A stretch of DNA of 64,000 bases from Bergeyella_A cardium. GTDB taxonomy: Bacteria > Bacteroidota > Bacteroidia > Flavobacteriales > Weeksellaceae. Both the position numbers and the translations under genes were made by a program. The stretch lies in assembly GCF_030012605.2 (NCBI RefSeq), contig NZ_CP114055.2. One strand, given 5' to 3'. The notes beneath the pieces are model-generated. The model ran no database searches. It was not told the origin of the DNA and was given only the letters and a program-made list of their open reading frames with translations. Each line of letters starts with the position of its first letter. The first letter of the stretch is position 1. Below are positions 54,207 to 62,836 of this stretch, piece after piece.

Positions 54207-56165
54207 ATGCTATCAGTTCAGGGTTTAGGTCTGCACCATTCGGGGAATTATTTATTCCGAGATGTAAATTTCACCATAAAAAGAGCAGATAAAATCGGTT
54301 TAGTCGGTAAAAATGGAGCAGGGAAATCTACACTGCTGAAAATCCTCTCTAATGAAATTAATTTCTATGAGGGAAATGTAGTTCCAGAAGGGAATATCAC
54401 CATCGGAATTCTAAAACAAGACCTTGATTTTGTAAAAGGGCGAACAGTCTGGGAGGAAACTCTACAGGCTTTTGAGCAGATTAATCAATGGAAAACCGAG
54501 CTGGAAGCGGTTAATGAGCAGCTCACTACGCGTACAGATTACGAGTCTGACGACTATGCCAACCTCATCCAAAGAATGACCGACCTCAATGATATACTCC
54601 AGCACCACGATGCCTATAATCTGGAAGGCGATGTGGAAAAAGTCCTTCTCGGGCTCGGATTCAAGGCAGATGACTTTAATAAAATCACCGATACCTTCTC
54701 TGGAGGCTGGCGGATGAGGATAGAACTCGCAAAACTCCTCCTCCAAAATAATGACCTTCTGCTGCTGGACGAGCCTACCAACCACTTGGATATGGAGTCC
54801 ATCATCTGGTTAGAAAACTTTTTAAAGGACTACACAGGGGCAATTGTCCTCGTAAGCCACGACAAGCAGTTTATGACCTCCGTGTGCAACAGAACCTTTG
54901 ATGTGAATAATAAAAAGATTGATGACTACAAAGCCAACTACTCAAAATACCTTGAGCTAAGGAAAGAAAGACGAGAAAAACTGATGCAGGCAAAGAAAAA
55001 TCAGGATGCAGAGATAAAGCAAATGGAAGATAACATCAATAAATTCCGTGCATCTGCTACTAAGGCGAGCTTTGCACAGTCGCTCATCAAGAAGTTGGAA
55101 AAGATTGAGCGGATAGAGATAGATAATGAAGATGTCTCCAAGTTTAATATCCGATTTGAGCAATCCATCATACCAGGTAAAGTTATTTTTGAAGCCGAGA
55201 ACCTCGGTAAATCCTACGGAGATAAAAAAGTCTTTGATGGTGTAAATTTCTTCGTGGAAAGAGGCGACAGGATAGCTCTTCTCGGGCAAAACGGTCAGGG
55301 GAAAACTACCCTTGCAAAGATTCTGTCAGGTGTAATCACCGATTATACAGGAAGCTGGTCGCTCGGTCATAATGTAAATATCGGCTACTTTGCACAGAAC
55401 CAAGAAGAGGTATTAGACCCGAATAAAACCGTACTCCAAGAAGCCGAAGATGCTGCCACCGAAGAAACCAGACCAAGAGTAAGAGACCTGCTCGGGAGCT
55501 TCCTCTTCTCTGGTGAAGATGTAGATAAAAAGACCAAAGTACTCTCGGGAGGCGAGAGAAACCGATTAGCCCTCTGCAAACTCCTCCTGCGACCATTCAA
55601 TACGCTGATTATGGACGAGCCTACCAACCACTTAGACATACAGTCTAAGGAGATTATCAAGCTCGCATTAAATAAGTTTGAGGGTACGCTCATCGTTATC
55701 TCGCACGACAGGGAATTCCTCCAAGGGCTTGCTGATAAAATCTTTGAATTCCGAAACGGAAAGATGAAAGAATTCCTCGGCAATATAGATGAATACCTCG
55801 AATACAGACAAAAAGAAAGCCTCCGTGAAGTCTCTATGGAGAAAGCAAAACTGGAAAGCTCCAGAACCTCCCCAAAGCAGGAACACACTCATCAAAATAG
55901 AGATAAAAGCTCTGAGACTTCAGCTAAAACAGAGGTTACAACTACAAAAAACACCTTCGTAAGCAAAAAGCAAAAGGCTTTGCAGAACAAGATAAAAAAA
56001 GTGGAAGAGAAAATCTCCCAGCTCGAACTCGAAATAGAAGCTTTTGAAGTGGATTTCTCCAAGTCTAACCCCTCAGAAGAGGCATTAGAAACCTATAACG
56101 CCAAAAAAGAGGAACTGGATTTAGCCCTTCAAGAATGGGAATACTTGGGGAGCCAGCTGAACTAA
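54207..56165 (+). CDS. ABC-F family ATPase (Uup/EttA-like)
   Basis: The 652-residue soluble protein has two ABC ATPase domains: Walker A GKNGAGKST and GQNGQGKTT, signatures FSGGWRMRIELA and LSGGERNRLALC, and Walker B LLLLDEPTNHLD and LIMDEPTNHLD. A linker between them (about 240-315) is helical and basic, and a C-terminal coiled coil (about 590-650) follows a polar stretch, as in Uup. No membrane domain is present. Members act on ribosomes or DNA junctions; a resistance role cannot be told from sequence. Confidence 0.94.
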   Translation: MLSVQGLGLHHSGNYLFRDVNFTIKRADKIGLVGKNGAGKSTLLKILSNEINFYEGNVVPEGNITIGILKQDLDFVKGRTVWEETLQAFEQINQWKTELEAVNEQLTTRTDYESDDYANLIQRMTDLNDILQHHDAYNLEGDVEKVLLGLGFKADDFNKITDTFSGGWRMRIELAKLLLQNNDLLLLDEPTNHLDMESIIWLENFLKDYTGAIVLVSHDKQFMTSVCNRTFDVNNKKIDDYKANYSKYLELRKERREKLMQAKKNQDAEIKQMEDNINKFRASATKASFAQSLIKKLEKIERIEIDNEDVSKFNIRFEQSIIPGKVIFEAENLGKSYGDKKVFDGVNFFVERGDRIALLGQNGQGKTTLAKILSGVITDYTGSWSLGHNVNIGYFAQNQEEVLDPNKTVLQEAEDAATEETRPRVRDLLGSFLFSGEDVDKKTKVLSGGERNRLALCKLLLRPFNTLIMDEPTNHLDIQSKEIIKLALNKFEGTLIVISHDREFLQGLADKIFEFRNGKMKEFLGNIDEYLEYRQKESLREVSMEKAKLESSRTSPKQEHTHQNRDKSSETSAKTEVTTTKNTFVSKKQKALQNKIKKVEEKISQLELEIEAFEVDFSKSNPSEEALETYNAKKEELDLALQEWEYLGSQLN

Positions 56166-56186
56166 AACGCTCCTTAGATAATATAA

Positions 56187-56194
56187 TATATTTG
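56187..56194 (+). promoter_or_regulatory. -7 box for the cysteine synthase-like gene
   Basis: TATATTTG is a full match, 22 nt before the ATG at 56217. Confidence 0.55.
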
Positions 56195-56216
56195 CAAACC
56201 ATAAAACGATATAGAA

Positions 56217-57218
56217 ATGAAGAATGTTCACGATAATATTCTTGAACTTATAGGGAATACTCCCCTTGTAAAGCTCAATAAAACGGTAGGAAACACTCCT
56301 GCAAAGGTATATGCCAAGTTAGAATGCTTTAACCCTGGTCATTCCGCAAAAGACAGAATCGCGCTGCACATTGTAGAGAATGCAGAGAAGAAAGGGCTCC
56401 TGAACCCAGATTCCGTTATCGTAGAAACCACCTCTGGGAATACGGGTTTTGCGCTTGCAATGGTTGCCATTATTAAGGGCTATAAGTGCATACTTGCCGT
56501 TAGCGATAAAACCAAGCCAGAGAAAATGTCTTACCTAAAAGCTCTCGGTGCAGAAGTGCATATATGCCCTGCCAATGTAGAGCCAGACGACCCAAGGTCC
56601 TACTACGAAACCGCAAAACGAATAGCCCAAGAAACCCCTAATGCCATATACATCAATCAGTATTTTAATGAACTGAACATCGATGCTCATTACCAAAGCA
56701 CAGGCAGGGAAATCTGGGAACAAACCGAAGGAAAGATTACCCATCTGTTTGCCTGTACAGGAACTGGAGGTACGATTTCTGGCACAGCGAAGTTCCTCAA
56801 AGAGAAAAATCCAAACATCAAAGTTATAGGTGTAGATGCCGATGGCTCCATTCTCAAAGGCTATTTTGATACAGGAAAAATCAATAAAGAAGACATCCAC
56901 CCTTATCAGATTGAGGGGATGGGTAAGAATTTAATCCCCTCCGCTTTGCTCTTTGACCTGATAGATGAATACGAGCGAGTGAATGACAAAGATGCAGCCC
57001 TAAGGGTGAGGGATATAGCTCTGAGCGAAGCTATTTTCGGCGGATATACCACAGGTGCAGTAATGCAAGGCTTTTTACAATATGTAGAAAAGAACCCTCT
57101 CAGCAAGGATGACTTAGCGGTGCTCATCTTCCCAGACCACGGCTCTCGGTACATCTCCAAAGTCTATAGCGACCAGTGGATGCAAGAGCAAGGCTTCCTC
57201 CCATCTCATAAAGAATAA
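56217..57218 (+). CDS. PLP-dependent cysteine synthase family enzyme; candidate cysteate synthase
   Basis: A beta-family PLP enzyme of 333 residues. PLP Lys45 sits in NPGHSAKDRIAL, the substrate loop is TTSGNTG (71-77) and the phosphate loop is GTGGT. The later part (GVDADGSI, IEGMGKNLIPSALLFDLIDE) resembles cystathionine beta-synthase more than CysK. Established knowledge: some flavobacteria make cysteate for sulfonolipids with an enzyme of this family, encoded near the acyltransferase that uses it. The very next gene is such an alpha-oxoamine synthase, so cysteate synthesis is my preferred role. Ordinary cysteine or cystathionine synthesis remains possible. Confidence 0.85.
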   Translation: MKNVHDNILELIGNTPLVKLNKTVGNTPAKVYAKLECFNPGHSAKDRIALHIVENAEKKGLLNPDSVIVETTSGNTGFALAMVAIIKGYKCILAVSDKTKPEKMSYLKALGAEVHICPANVEPDDPRSYYETAKRIAQETPNAIYINQYFNELNIDAHYQSTGREIWEQTEGKITHLFACTGTGGTISGTAKFLKEKNPNIKVIGVDADGSILKGYFDTGKINKEDIHPYQIEGMGKNLIPSALLFDLIDEYERVNDKDAALRVRDIALSEAIFGGYTTGAVMQGFLQYVEKNPLSKDDLAVLIFPDHGSRYISKVYSDQWMQEQGFLPSHKE

Positions 57219-57234
57219 AGATATATTGAGATAG

Positions 57235-57268
57235 CCTCCTGTTTTATGCAGGAGGTTCTATTATTTTA
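57235..57268 (+). terminator. Terminator after the cysteine synthase-like gene
   Basis: CCTCCTG pairs with CAGGAGG around a 7-nt loop and is followed by TTCTATTATTTT. It separates the two PLP-enzyme genes, so they are probably transcribed from separate promoters. Confidence 0.75.
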
Positions 57269-57270
57269 AT

Positions 57271-57278
57271 TACATTTG
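57271..57278 (+). promoter_or_regulatory. -7 box for the alpha-oxoamine synthase gene
   Basis: TACATTTG is a full match, 32 nt before the ATG at 57311. Confidence 0.55.
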
Positions 57279-57310
57279 CAACCATTAAATAATAAAATCA
57301 GTATCATAAA

Positions 57311-58585
57311 ATGGTAGATATTTTTGATAGAATTAAAGAAAACCCTGGTCCATTAGGTCAGTTTGCAGACTATGGTGAGGGGTATTTTATTTTCCCAAGA
57401 TTAGAAGGACCTATCGGTCCGAGAATGAAATTCCAAGGGAAAGAAGTAGTATTCTGGTCGGCTAACGACTATTTAGGTCTCTGCAACCACCCAGAAGTAA
57501 AGGAAGCAGATGCCAAAGCAGCGGCTGAGTACGGTATGTTTTACCCAATGGGTGCGCGCGCAATGTCTGGCGAGACCGATGCCCACCTTCAATTGGAAAG
57601 AGAATTGGCAGAATTTGTCCAAAAAGAGGCTGCCTATCTCCTTAACTTTGGGTACCAAGGAATGCTTTCCATCATCGATGCTTTGGTAAGCAGAAATGAT
57701 GTGATTGTATACGATGTAGATTCCCATGCCTGTATCGTAGATGGCGTTCGCCTGCACTCTGGGAAGAGATTTACCTACAGACATAATGATATTGAAAGCC
57801 TTGAAAAGAACCTCCAAAGAGCAACCAAAGTAGCGGAGGAAAACGGTGGCGGTATCCTCGTCATTACCGAAGGCGTTTTCGGAATGAGAGGTCAGCAGGG
57901 CAAGCTAAAAGAAATATGCGAACTCAAAAAGAAATACGATTTCAGACTCTTGGTAGATGATGCCCACGGCTTTGGTACGCTCGGTAAAACGGGTGCCGGT
58001 GCTGGCGAAGAGCAAGGTTGCCAAGACCAGATAGATGTCTATTTTTCTACTTTTGCCAAGTCTATGGCAGGCTTTGGAGCATTCGTAGCGGGGAATAAAG
58101 AGATTATCCGATATCTGAAGTTTAACCTCCGTTCTCAAATCTTTGCAAAGTCCCTCACAATGCCTATGGTTATTGGTGGGCTGAAGAGATTGGAACTCCT
58201 AAGGAGCCGACCAGAGATAAAAGCCAAGCTCTGGGAGAATGTGAATAAACTCCAATCGGGTCTCCGTCAGAGAGGCTTCAATCTCGGGGATACCAATACT
58301 TGTGTAACGCCAGTATTTATGGAGGGCAGCCCTGTAGAAGCAACGCTTCTGGTGAAAGACCTCCGTGAGAATTTCGGTATTTTCACCTCCGTAGTGGTTT
58401 ATCCCGTGATTCCAAAAGGTATGATTCTCCTCAGGCTCATCCCAACCGCTTCCCACACCGATGCGGAGATTAATGAAACCCTTGCCGCATTTGAAGCCAT
58501 ACACGAGAAGCTCGTTTCTGGTGAGTATAAAAAAGCAGCCGAGAAGCTCCTCACCGAGCAAGGTTTAGCTTTTAAAGAGATTTAA
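57311..58585 (+). CDS. Alpha-oxoamine synthase family; candidate cysteate C-fatty-acyltransferase
   Basis: These PLP enzymes join an amino acid and an acyl-CoA with loss of CO2; relatives are serine palmitoyltransferase and Kbl. Seen are the entry segment SANDYLGLCNHPEV (50-63), PLP-stacking His139 in DSHA, DDAHG (216-220) and PLP Lys250 in STFAKSMAGFGAF. The 424 residues exceed the usual 395-400 because of N- and C-terminal extensions. Flavobacterial enzymes of this subgroup condense cysteate with acyl-CoA to start capnine, a sulfonolipid linked to gliding. The neighbouring cysteine synthase-like gene supports this; serine palmitoyltransferase activity is the main alternative. Confidence 0.85.
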   Translation: MVDIFDRIKENPGPLGQFADYGEGYFIFPRLEGPIGPRMKFQGKEVVFWSANDYLGLCNHPEVKEADAKAAAEYGMFYPMGARAMSGETDAHLQLERELAEFVQKEAAYLLNFGYQGMLSIIDALVSRNDVIVYDVDSHACIVDGVRLHSGKRFTYRHNDIESLEKNLQRATKVAEENGGGILVITEGVFGMRGQQGKLKEICELKKKYDFRLLVDDAHGFGTLGKTGAGAGEEQGCQDQIDVYFSTFAKSMAGFGAFVAGNKEIIRYLKFNLRSQIFAKSLTMPMVIGGLKRLELLRSRPEIKAKLWENVNKLQSGLRQRGFNLGDTNTCVTPVFMEGSPVEATLLVKDLRENFGIFTSVVVYPVIPKGMILLRLIPTASHTDAEINETLAAFEAIHEKLVSGEYKKAAEKLLTEQGLAFKEI

Positions 58586-58626
58586 AGTAAATTTTTGTTT
58601 TCATATAGATTGATTTTAAGAGATAG

Positions 58627-58665
58627 CCTCCGATTTCATTATGAAAGTCGGAGGTTTCTCTTTTT
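58627..58665 (+). terminator. Terminator after the alpha-oxoamine synthase gene
   Basis: CCTCCGATTTCAT pairs with ATGAAAGTCGGAGG (one bulge), followed by TTTCTCTTTTT. The gene-to-gene distance to ppa is 225 nt. Confidence 0.85.
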
Positions 58666-58764
58666 GTACTTCTTATAGGTTCTGGATTAAATATGTGCCT
58701 CTTATTCTAATAACAAACACTGCTTATTGCTTAAAACCTACCTACCGCTTAATTTTTTATTTCA

Positions 58765-58772
58765 TATCTTTG
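58765..58772 (+). promoter_or_regulatory. -7 box for ppa
   Basis: TATCTTTG is a full match, 38 nt before the ATG at 58811. Confidence 0.6.
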
Positions 58773-58810
58773 GCGTCCTTAAATTTAATAATTAATAAAA
58801 CAATAATAGA

Positions 58811-59422
58811 ATGAAACCAACATTTCAAGCACATCCTTGGCACGGAATATCTGCTGGGGAGAATGCTCCAGAGAAGGTAAATGTATTTGTGGAAATCGTA
58901 CCATCAGACACGATTAAATATGAAATCGATAAAGAGACAGGGCATTTGATGATTGACCGTCCACAAGTATTCTCAAATATTATCCCAGCGCTTTATGGAT
59001 TTATACCGAGAACCTATTGTGATGAGGAAGTGAAGAAATTAGCAGTAGAAATGGGTGCCGATGATGTTACAATGGGAGATAATGACCCACTGGATATCTG
59101 CGTACTCAGCTCTCACAACATCCCAATGGGAGGGATACTCCTCGAAGCTATTCCTATCGGTGGATTTAAAATGATTGATAAAGGCGAAGCGGATGATAAA
59201 ATCATTGCAGTACTCGTGGGCGACCACGCTTTTGGGCATATCCGAGATATTGCTGACCTGCCAGAAGCCGAAGTAAAAAGACTGATGCACTACTTCCTGA
59301 CCTATAAAAACCTGCCTACGGAGCCTGCCAAATGCAGAATACAAGAGGTATATGGTGTAGAACACGCGAAGAAAGTAATCGCTGCATCTCAAAAAGATTA
59401 TCACAACAAGTATGGGGAATAA
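58811..59422 (+). CDS. ppa: Inorganic pyrophosphatase
   Basis: This family I soluble enzyme hydrolyses pyrophosphate and drives biosynthesis forward. The metal-binding motif DNDPLDICVL and the neighbouring YGFIPRTYCDEE are present; KYEIDKETGHLMIDRP is the typical N-terminal substrate segment. The 203-residue length is a little longer than E. coli Ppa. It is convergent with trpB and shares a bidirectional terminator with it. Confidence 0.95.
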   Translation: MKPTFQAHPWHGISAGENAPEKVNVFVEIVPSDTIKYEIDKETGHLMIDRPQVFSNIIPALYGFIPRTYCDEEVKKLAVEMGADDVTMGDNDPLDICVLSSHNIPMGGILLEAIPIGGFKMIDKGEADDKIIAVLVGDHAFGHIRDIADLPEAEVKRLMHYFLTYKNLPTEPAKCRIQEVYGVEHAKKVIAASQKDYHNKYGE

Positions 59423-59444
59423 TCTCCCTGCTTTGTCATAAATC

Positions 59445-59477
59445 AAAGGCTATCCAGAATTTCTGAATAGCCTTTTT
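59445..59477. terminator. Bidirectional terminator between ppa and trpB
   Basis: AAAGGCTAT...CAGA pairs with TCTGAATAGCCTTT (one mismatch). A T run follows on the plus strand, and the A run on the left gives a T run on the minus strand. Confidence 0.8.
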
Positions 59478-59491
59478 CAGGTCTATCAATT

Positions 59492-60679
59492 CTATTGACT
59501 ATTCATATTTGCGAGGTAGGTTTCCATATCCTTATCTCCTCTACCACTTAGGCAGAGAACTACCACATCTCTCTCCAAAAATGTTTTTTTATCTAATACA
59601 GCAAGAGCATGCGCCGATTCCAATGCTGGAATAATCCCTTCTATTTGGGCAAGTTGGAAAGCTGCTTTCAGGGCTTCATCATCATTAATGCTAAGAAACT
59701 CTGCCCTTCCCTTTTTAAACAAATGAGCGTGGAGAGGACCGATACCAGGATAATCTAAACCTGCAGAAATAGAATAAGGCTCTATCACCTTCCCCTCATC
59801 ATCTAAGATAACGAGACTTTGGCTCCCATGCAAGATACTGAGACTCCCCAAAGCAGTAGTTGCCGCAGTTTTACCGGAACTCACGCCCAAGCCACCTCCT
59901 TCGGCAGCGATGATTTTAACTTCCGGTTCATTCAGAAAATGGTAAAATGCTCCTCCAGCATTACTCCCTCCACCTATGCAGGCAATAAGATAATTTGGAT
60001 TTTCTCTACCTGTCTGCTCATAGAGCTGCTGCTTTATCTCCTTAGAGATAACGGACTGAAATCGGGTTACCATATCCGGATAAGGATGAGGACCTACAGC
60101 ACTTCCTATGAGATAATGGGTAGTCTGTGAATGGTTAATCCAAGCCTCCAAAGCTTCATTTACGGCATCTGTCAAGGTTTTAGAACCAGATGTTGCAGGT
60201 ATCACCTCTGCTCCGAGCATTTTCATTCGCGCAACATTTAGAGCTTGCCTTTTCATATCTACCTCTCCCATATAGATGGTACAGTCTAAGCCAAGCAATG
60301 CACAAGCTGTAGCTGTAGCCACACCGTGCTGCCCTGCTCCTGTTTCTGCTATTACTCGCTTTTTACCTAATTTCTTCGCGATAAGTGCCTGCCCAATGGC
60401 ATTATTAATCTTATGAGCCCCTGTATGATTAAGGTCTTCTCTTTTCAGATAGATATTCGTACTGTATTTCTTACTCAGGTTCTCGGCGTAGTAGAGCGGC
60501 GTTTCTCTCCCTACATAGTTTTTTAATAGCTTCTGAAATTCTTTTTGAAAGTCCACAGACTCCATAATTTCTAAATATATCTGCTGGAGTTCCTGTATAT
60601 TGGGGTAAAGTGCCTCTGGAACGAATGCTCCACCGAACTCACCATAGTAGCCGTTTTCATCAGGATGTTGAAAATTCAT
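59492..60679 (-). CDS. trpB: Tryptophan synthase beta chain
   Basis: TrpB makes tryptophan from indole and serine with PLP. The PLP Lys lies in HTGAHKINNAIGQA, the catalytic Glu region in AETGAGQHGVATA and the phosphate loop in CIGGGSNAGG. The 395-residue length is normal for the TrpB1 type. No trpA or other trp gene is adjacent; instead the gene follows a YejK-like gene after 24 nt on the same strand. The rest of the pathway must lie elsewhere or be missing. Confidence 0.96.
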   Translation of the reverse strand: MNFQHPDENGYYGEFGGAFVPEALYPNIQELQQIYLEIMESVDFQKEFQKLLKNYVGRETPLYYAENLSKKYSTNIYLKREDLNHTGAHKINNAIGQALIAKKLGKKRVIAETGAGQHGVATATACALLGLDCTIYMGEVDMKRQALNVARMKMLGAEVIPATSGSKTLTDAVNEALEAWINHSQTTHYLIGSAVGPHPYPDMVTRFQSVISKEIKQQLYEQTGRENPNYLIACIGGGSNAGGAFYHFLNEPEVKIIAAEGGGLGVSSGKTAATTALGSLSILHGSQSLVILDDEGKVIEPYSISAGLDYPGIGPLHAHLFKKGRAEFLSINDDEALKAAFQLAQIEGIIPALESAHALAVLDKKTFLERDVVVLCLSGRGDKDMETYLANMNSQ

Positions 60680-60703
60680 ATCATTATTTTTTTATTATCG
60701 GAT

Positions 60704-61717
60704 TTACCTCTCATCATCATAATAGAGACGGTAGAATTTCCCTTTATCATCTTCGCCCTGCTCTATTTTCTGCCGGTCTCCGTGGATGTAGATATGGAAG
60801 TTTTTATCGAGCTTGATGATGCTCTTAAAACCTCGGCTCTGCTTTTTTACGGCAGGCTCGCTAATGGGGAATTCCTCTGCTATGGATACCTGCATATCCT
60901 GCTCCCAATCGGTTTTATAATTGATGAAATTCTCTATCACATTAGCATCTTCCAGCACTTCATTCGTAAACTGATCGAGGTTAAACTGGTCTTTCTCCTT
61001 AAAGAAATTAATCGAGCGGTTGAGGAAATCCGCTTGGTCAGCTTTTGAAACCTGAAACTCCTTCGGAAGCTCATTGGTGATGAAATCCTTATACAGAGAG
61101 AGCGTTTCCTGAGTCTGGAAGTAATCATCTTCCCTTTGTTTCACTTTTAGGAAGTCCTCAAACCAATAGTACAAATCACCGTTTTTATTATTATCTACTA
61201 CGGATACCACATAGCCTTCCTCCTTATTATTATTGTAGATGAGTGCTGCTTTATCAATCTTTGAAAGCCCGATGCCATAGTCCTTTTCCAGCTCCATACT
61301 CGTGCCCTCTGGATATATTTTAAGGAAAGGCTCCTTTCTCTCGGTCTTGAAAATCCCAATTTGGTCAATCTTCCCAAACTCGGTCTCCTCCCCTTCTATA
61401 TAGACGATAAAGAGCTCTCCATTGGGTATTCTTGGGTTCTCGGTAATCTCGTAGAGGTGCTTAGCAATATTCTCAGACTCTTGTACGAACTTAGAATTAT
61501 CCTCAAAAATCTCTGCAACCGAAGCATAGACTGGATTATTCGCAAGGTAAGAATCACTATAAAACTGAAACTGCTCGGGAGACTTAAAAGACTTGAGCAG
61601 ATAATCCGTCAGCAGCTCATTCATATCCTCGGAAAGGTTAATTTCATCTTGAGAGAGAATCAAAGAATCTTGATTGACTTTATTCCCCACTTTATGTGCA
61701 ATAATCTTTGAAAACAT
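60704..61717 (-). CDS. YejK/NdpA-like nucleoid-associated protein
   Basis: The 337-residue acidic soluble protein shows the family's layout: an N-terminal part starting MFSKIIAHKVGNKV, a central domain (VYIEGEETEFGKIDQIGIFK; GLSKIDKAALIYN) and a C-terminal basic segment (AVKKQSRGFKSIIKLDKNFH). Members are found with the bacterial nucleoid, but their biochemical function is unclear. It is probably cotranscribed with trpB. Confidence 0.85.
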   Translation of the reverse strand: MFSKIIAHKVGNKVNQDSLILSQDEINLSEDMNELLTDYLLKSFKSPEQFQFYSDSYLANNPVYASVAEIFEDNSKFVQESENIAKHLYEITENPRIPNGELFIVYIEGEETEFGKIDQIGIFKTERKEPFLKIYPEGTSMELEKDYGIGLSKIDKAALIYNNNKEEGYVVSVVDNNKNGDLYYWFEDFLKVKQREDDYFQTQETLSLYKDFITNELPKEFQVSKADQADFLNRSINFFKEKDQFNLDQFTNEVLEDANVIENFINYKTDWEQDMQVSIAEEFPISEPAVKKQSRGFKSIIKLDKNFHIYIHGDRQKIEQGEDDKGKFYRLYYDDER

Positions 61718-61737
61718 AATCTATTTATTAAGGCAGA

Positions 61738-61745
61738 CAAAGGTA
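61738..61745 (-). promoter_or_regulatory. -7 box for the YejK-like gene
   Basis: TACCTTTG on the minus strand is a full match, 20 nt before the ATG at 61717; it probably also serves trpB. Confidence 0.55.
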
Positions 61746-61803
61746 ATGAAAAGACGACTACCAATAGAAATAAATACCTATCTTTACCCCTAAAATTAAG
61801 AAT

Positions 61804-62739
61804 ATGCAAGCATTAGAACAAAGCAGAGTTTCCCAACTCTTCGGGATAAAATACCCCATCATACAAGGCGGAATGGTCTGGCATTCGGGGTGGCAACTGG
61901 CATCAGCAGTGTCTAATAACGGTGGGCTCGGGCTCTTGGGTGCCGGCAGTATGTACCCCGATGTATTCCGAGAACAAGTACAGAAGTGCAAAGCCGCTAC
62001 ACAAAAACCTTTCGGAGTGAATATCCCAATGTTCTACCCCGATATACAGGAGCTCATCAACATTATATTAGAAGAAAAGGTAAAAATCGTCTTCACCTCC
62101 GCAGGAAGCCCAAAACTCTACACCGAGATGCTCCAAAAGGAAGGGATAACCGTAGCTCATGTGGTCTCTTCAACCAAATTTGCTATAAAATGCGAAGAAG
62201 CAGGCGTAGATGCCATAGTTGCCGAAGGCTTTGAAGCCGGTGGGCACAACGGTAGAGACGAAACTACCACCCTCTGCCTGATTCCCAATGTGAGAAAACA
62301 TACCTCTAAACCCCTGATAGCCGCAGGAGGAATAGCCCTTGGCTCACAGATGAAGGCCGTAATGGTTCTCGGGGCCGAAGGAGTACAAATCGGTTCCCTC
62401 TTCGCTGCCACCACAGAAGCTAGCGCTGATGAAAACTGGAAACAAAAAATCACCACCCTACAAGAAGGAGATACCTTCCTCACCCTAAAAGAGCTCGCAC
62501 CTGCACGCCTCGTAAAAAATAAATTCTTCTACGAACTCGAAGAACTCTACAACAAAGGGCGAGATGCCGAAGCCCTAGACCAGCTCCTCGGCAGAGCAAG
62601 AGCAAAAAAAGGAATGTTTGAAGGAGATTTAGACAATGGCGAGCTCGAAATCGGGCAATCCTCCGCTCTTATCAATGAAATCCTCCCCGTAAAACAAGTC
62701 TTCCAAAACCTCCTCACCCAATACACCGTAGCACCGTAG
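61804..62739 (+). CDS. Nitronate monooxygenase/FabK-like flavoprotein
   Basis: A TIM-barrel FMN enzyme of 311 residues with the family segments PIIQGGMVWHSGWQLASAVS, VDAIVAEGFEAGGHNGR (FMN phosphate region) and KPLIAAGGIALGSQM. Relatives either oxidise nitronates or reduce enoyl-ACP (FabK); the choice cannot be made here. The last residues (TVAP) and the stop codon are formed by the start of the hairpin repeat CACCGTAGCACCGTAGCC, so the original C-terminus may have been replaced. Confidence 0.9.
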   Translation: MQALEQSRVSQLFGIKYPIIQGGMVWHSGWQLASAVSNNGGLGLLGAGSMYPDVFREQVQKCKAATQKPFGVNIPMFYPDIQELINIILEEKVKIVFTSAGSPKLYTEMLQKEGITVAHVVSSTKFAIKCEEAGVDAIVAEGFEAGGHNGRDETTTLCLIPNVRKHTSKPLIAAGGIALGSQMKAVMVLGAEGVQIGSLFAATTEASADENWKQKITTLQEGDTFLTLKELAPARLVKNKFFYELEELYNKGRDAEALDQLLGRARAKKGMFEGDLDNGELEIGQSSALINEILPVKQVFQNLLTQYTVAP

Positions 62740-62795
62740 CCGGTGAGGCACTTAGAAAACAATTGCTCCCCACGCTAGTGGGCACCGTAGCTGGC
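62724..62795 (+). repeat. Hairpin repeat at the 3' end of the FMN enzyme gene
   Basis: CACCGTAG (62724-62731) is followed by a full CACCGTAGCCGGTGAGGC (62732-62749), then CACTTAGAAAACAATTGCTC (62748-62767), the hairpin CCCACGCTAGTGGG (62769-62782) and CACCGTAGCTGGC (62783-62795). The GAGGCACTTAGAAA part also follows the copy at 41596-41613, and the AATTGCTCCC part follows the copy at 48761-48778, showing that the unit is longer than one hairpin. Confidence 0.8.
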
Positions 62796-62836
62796 TTCTA
62801 GCTTTTAGCTTCTGGCTAATAGCTAATAGCCATAAG

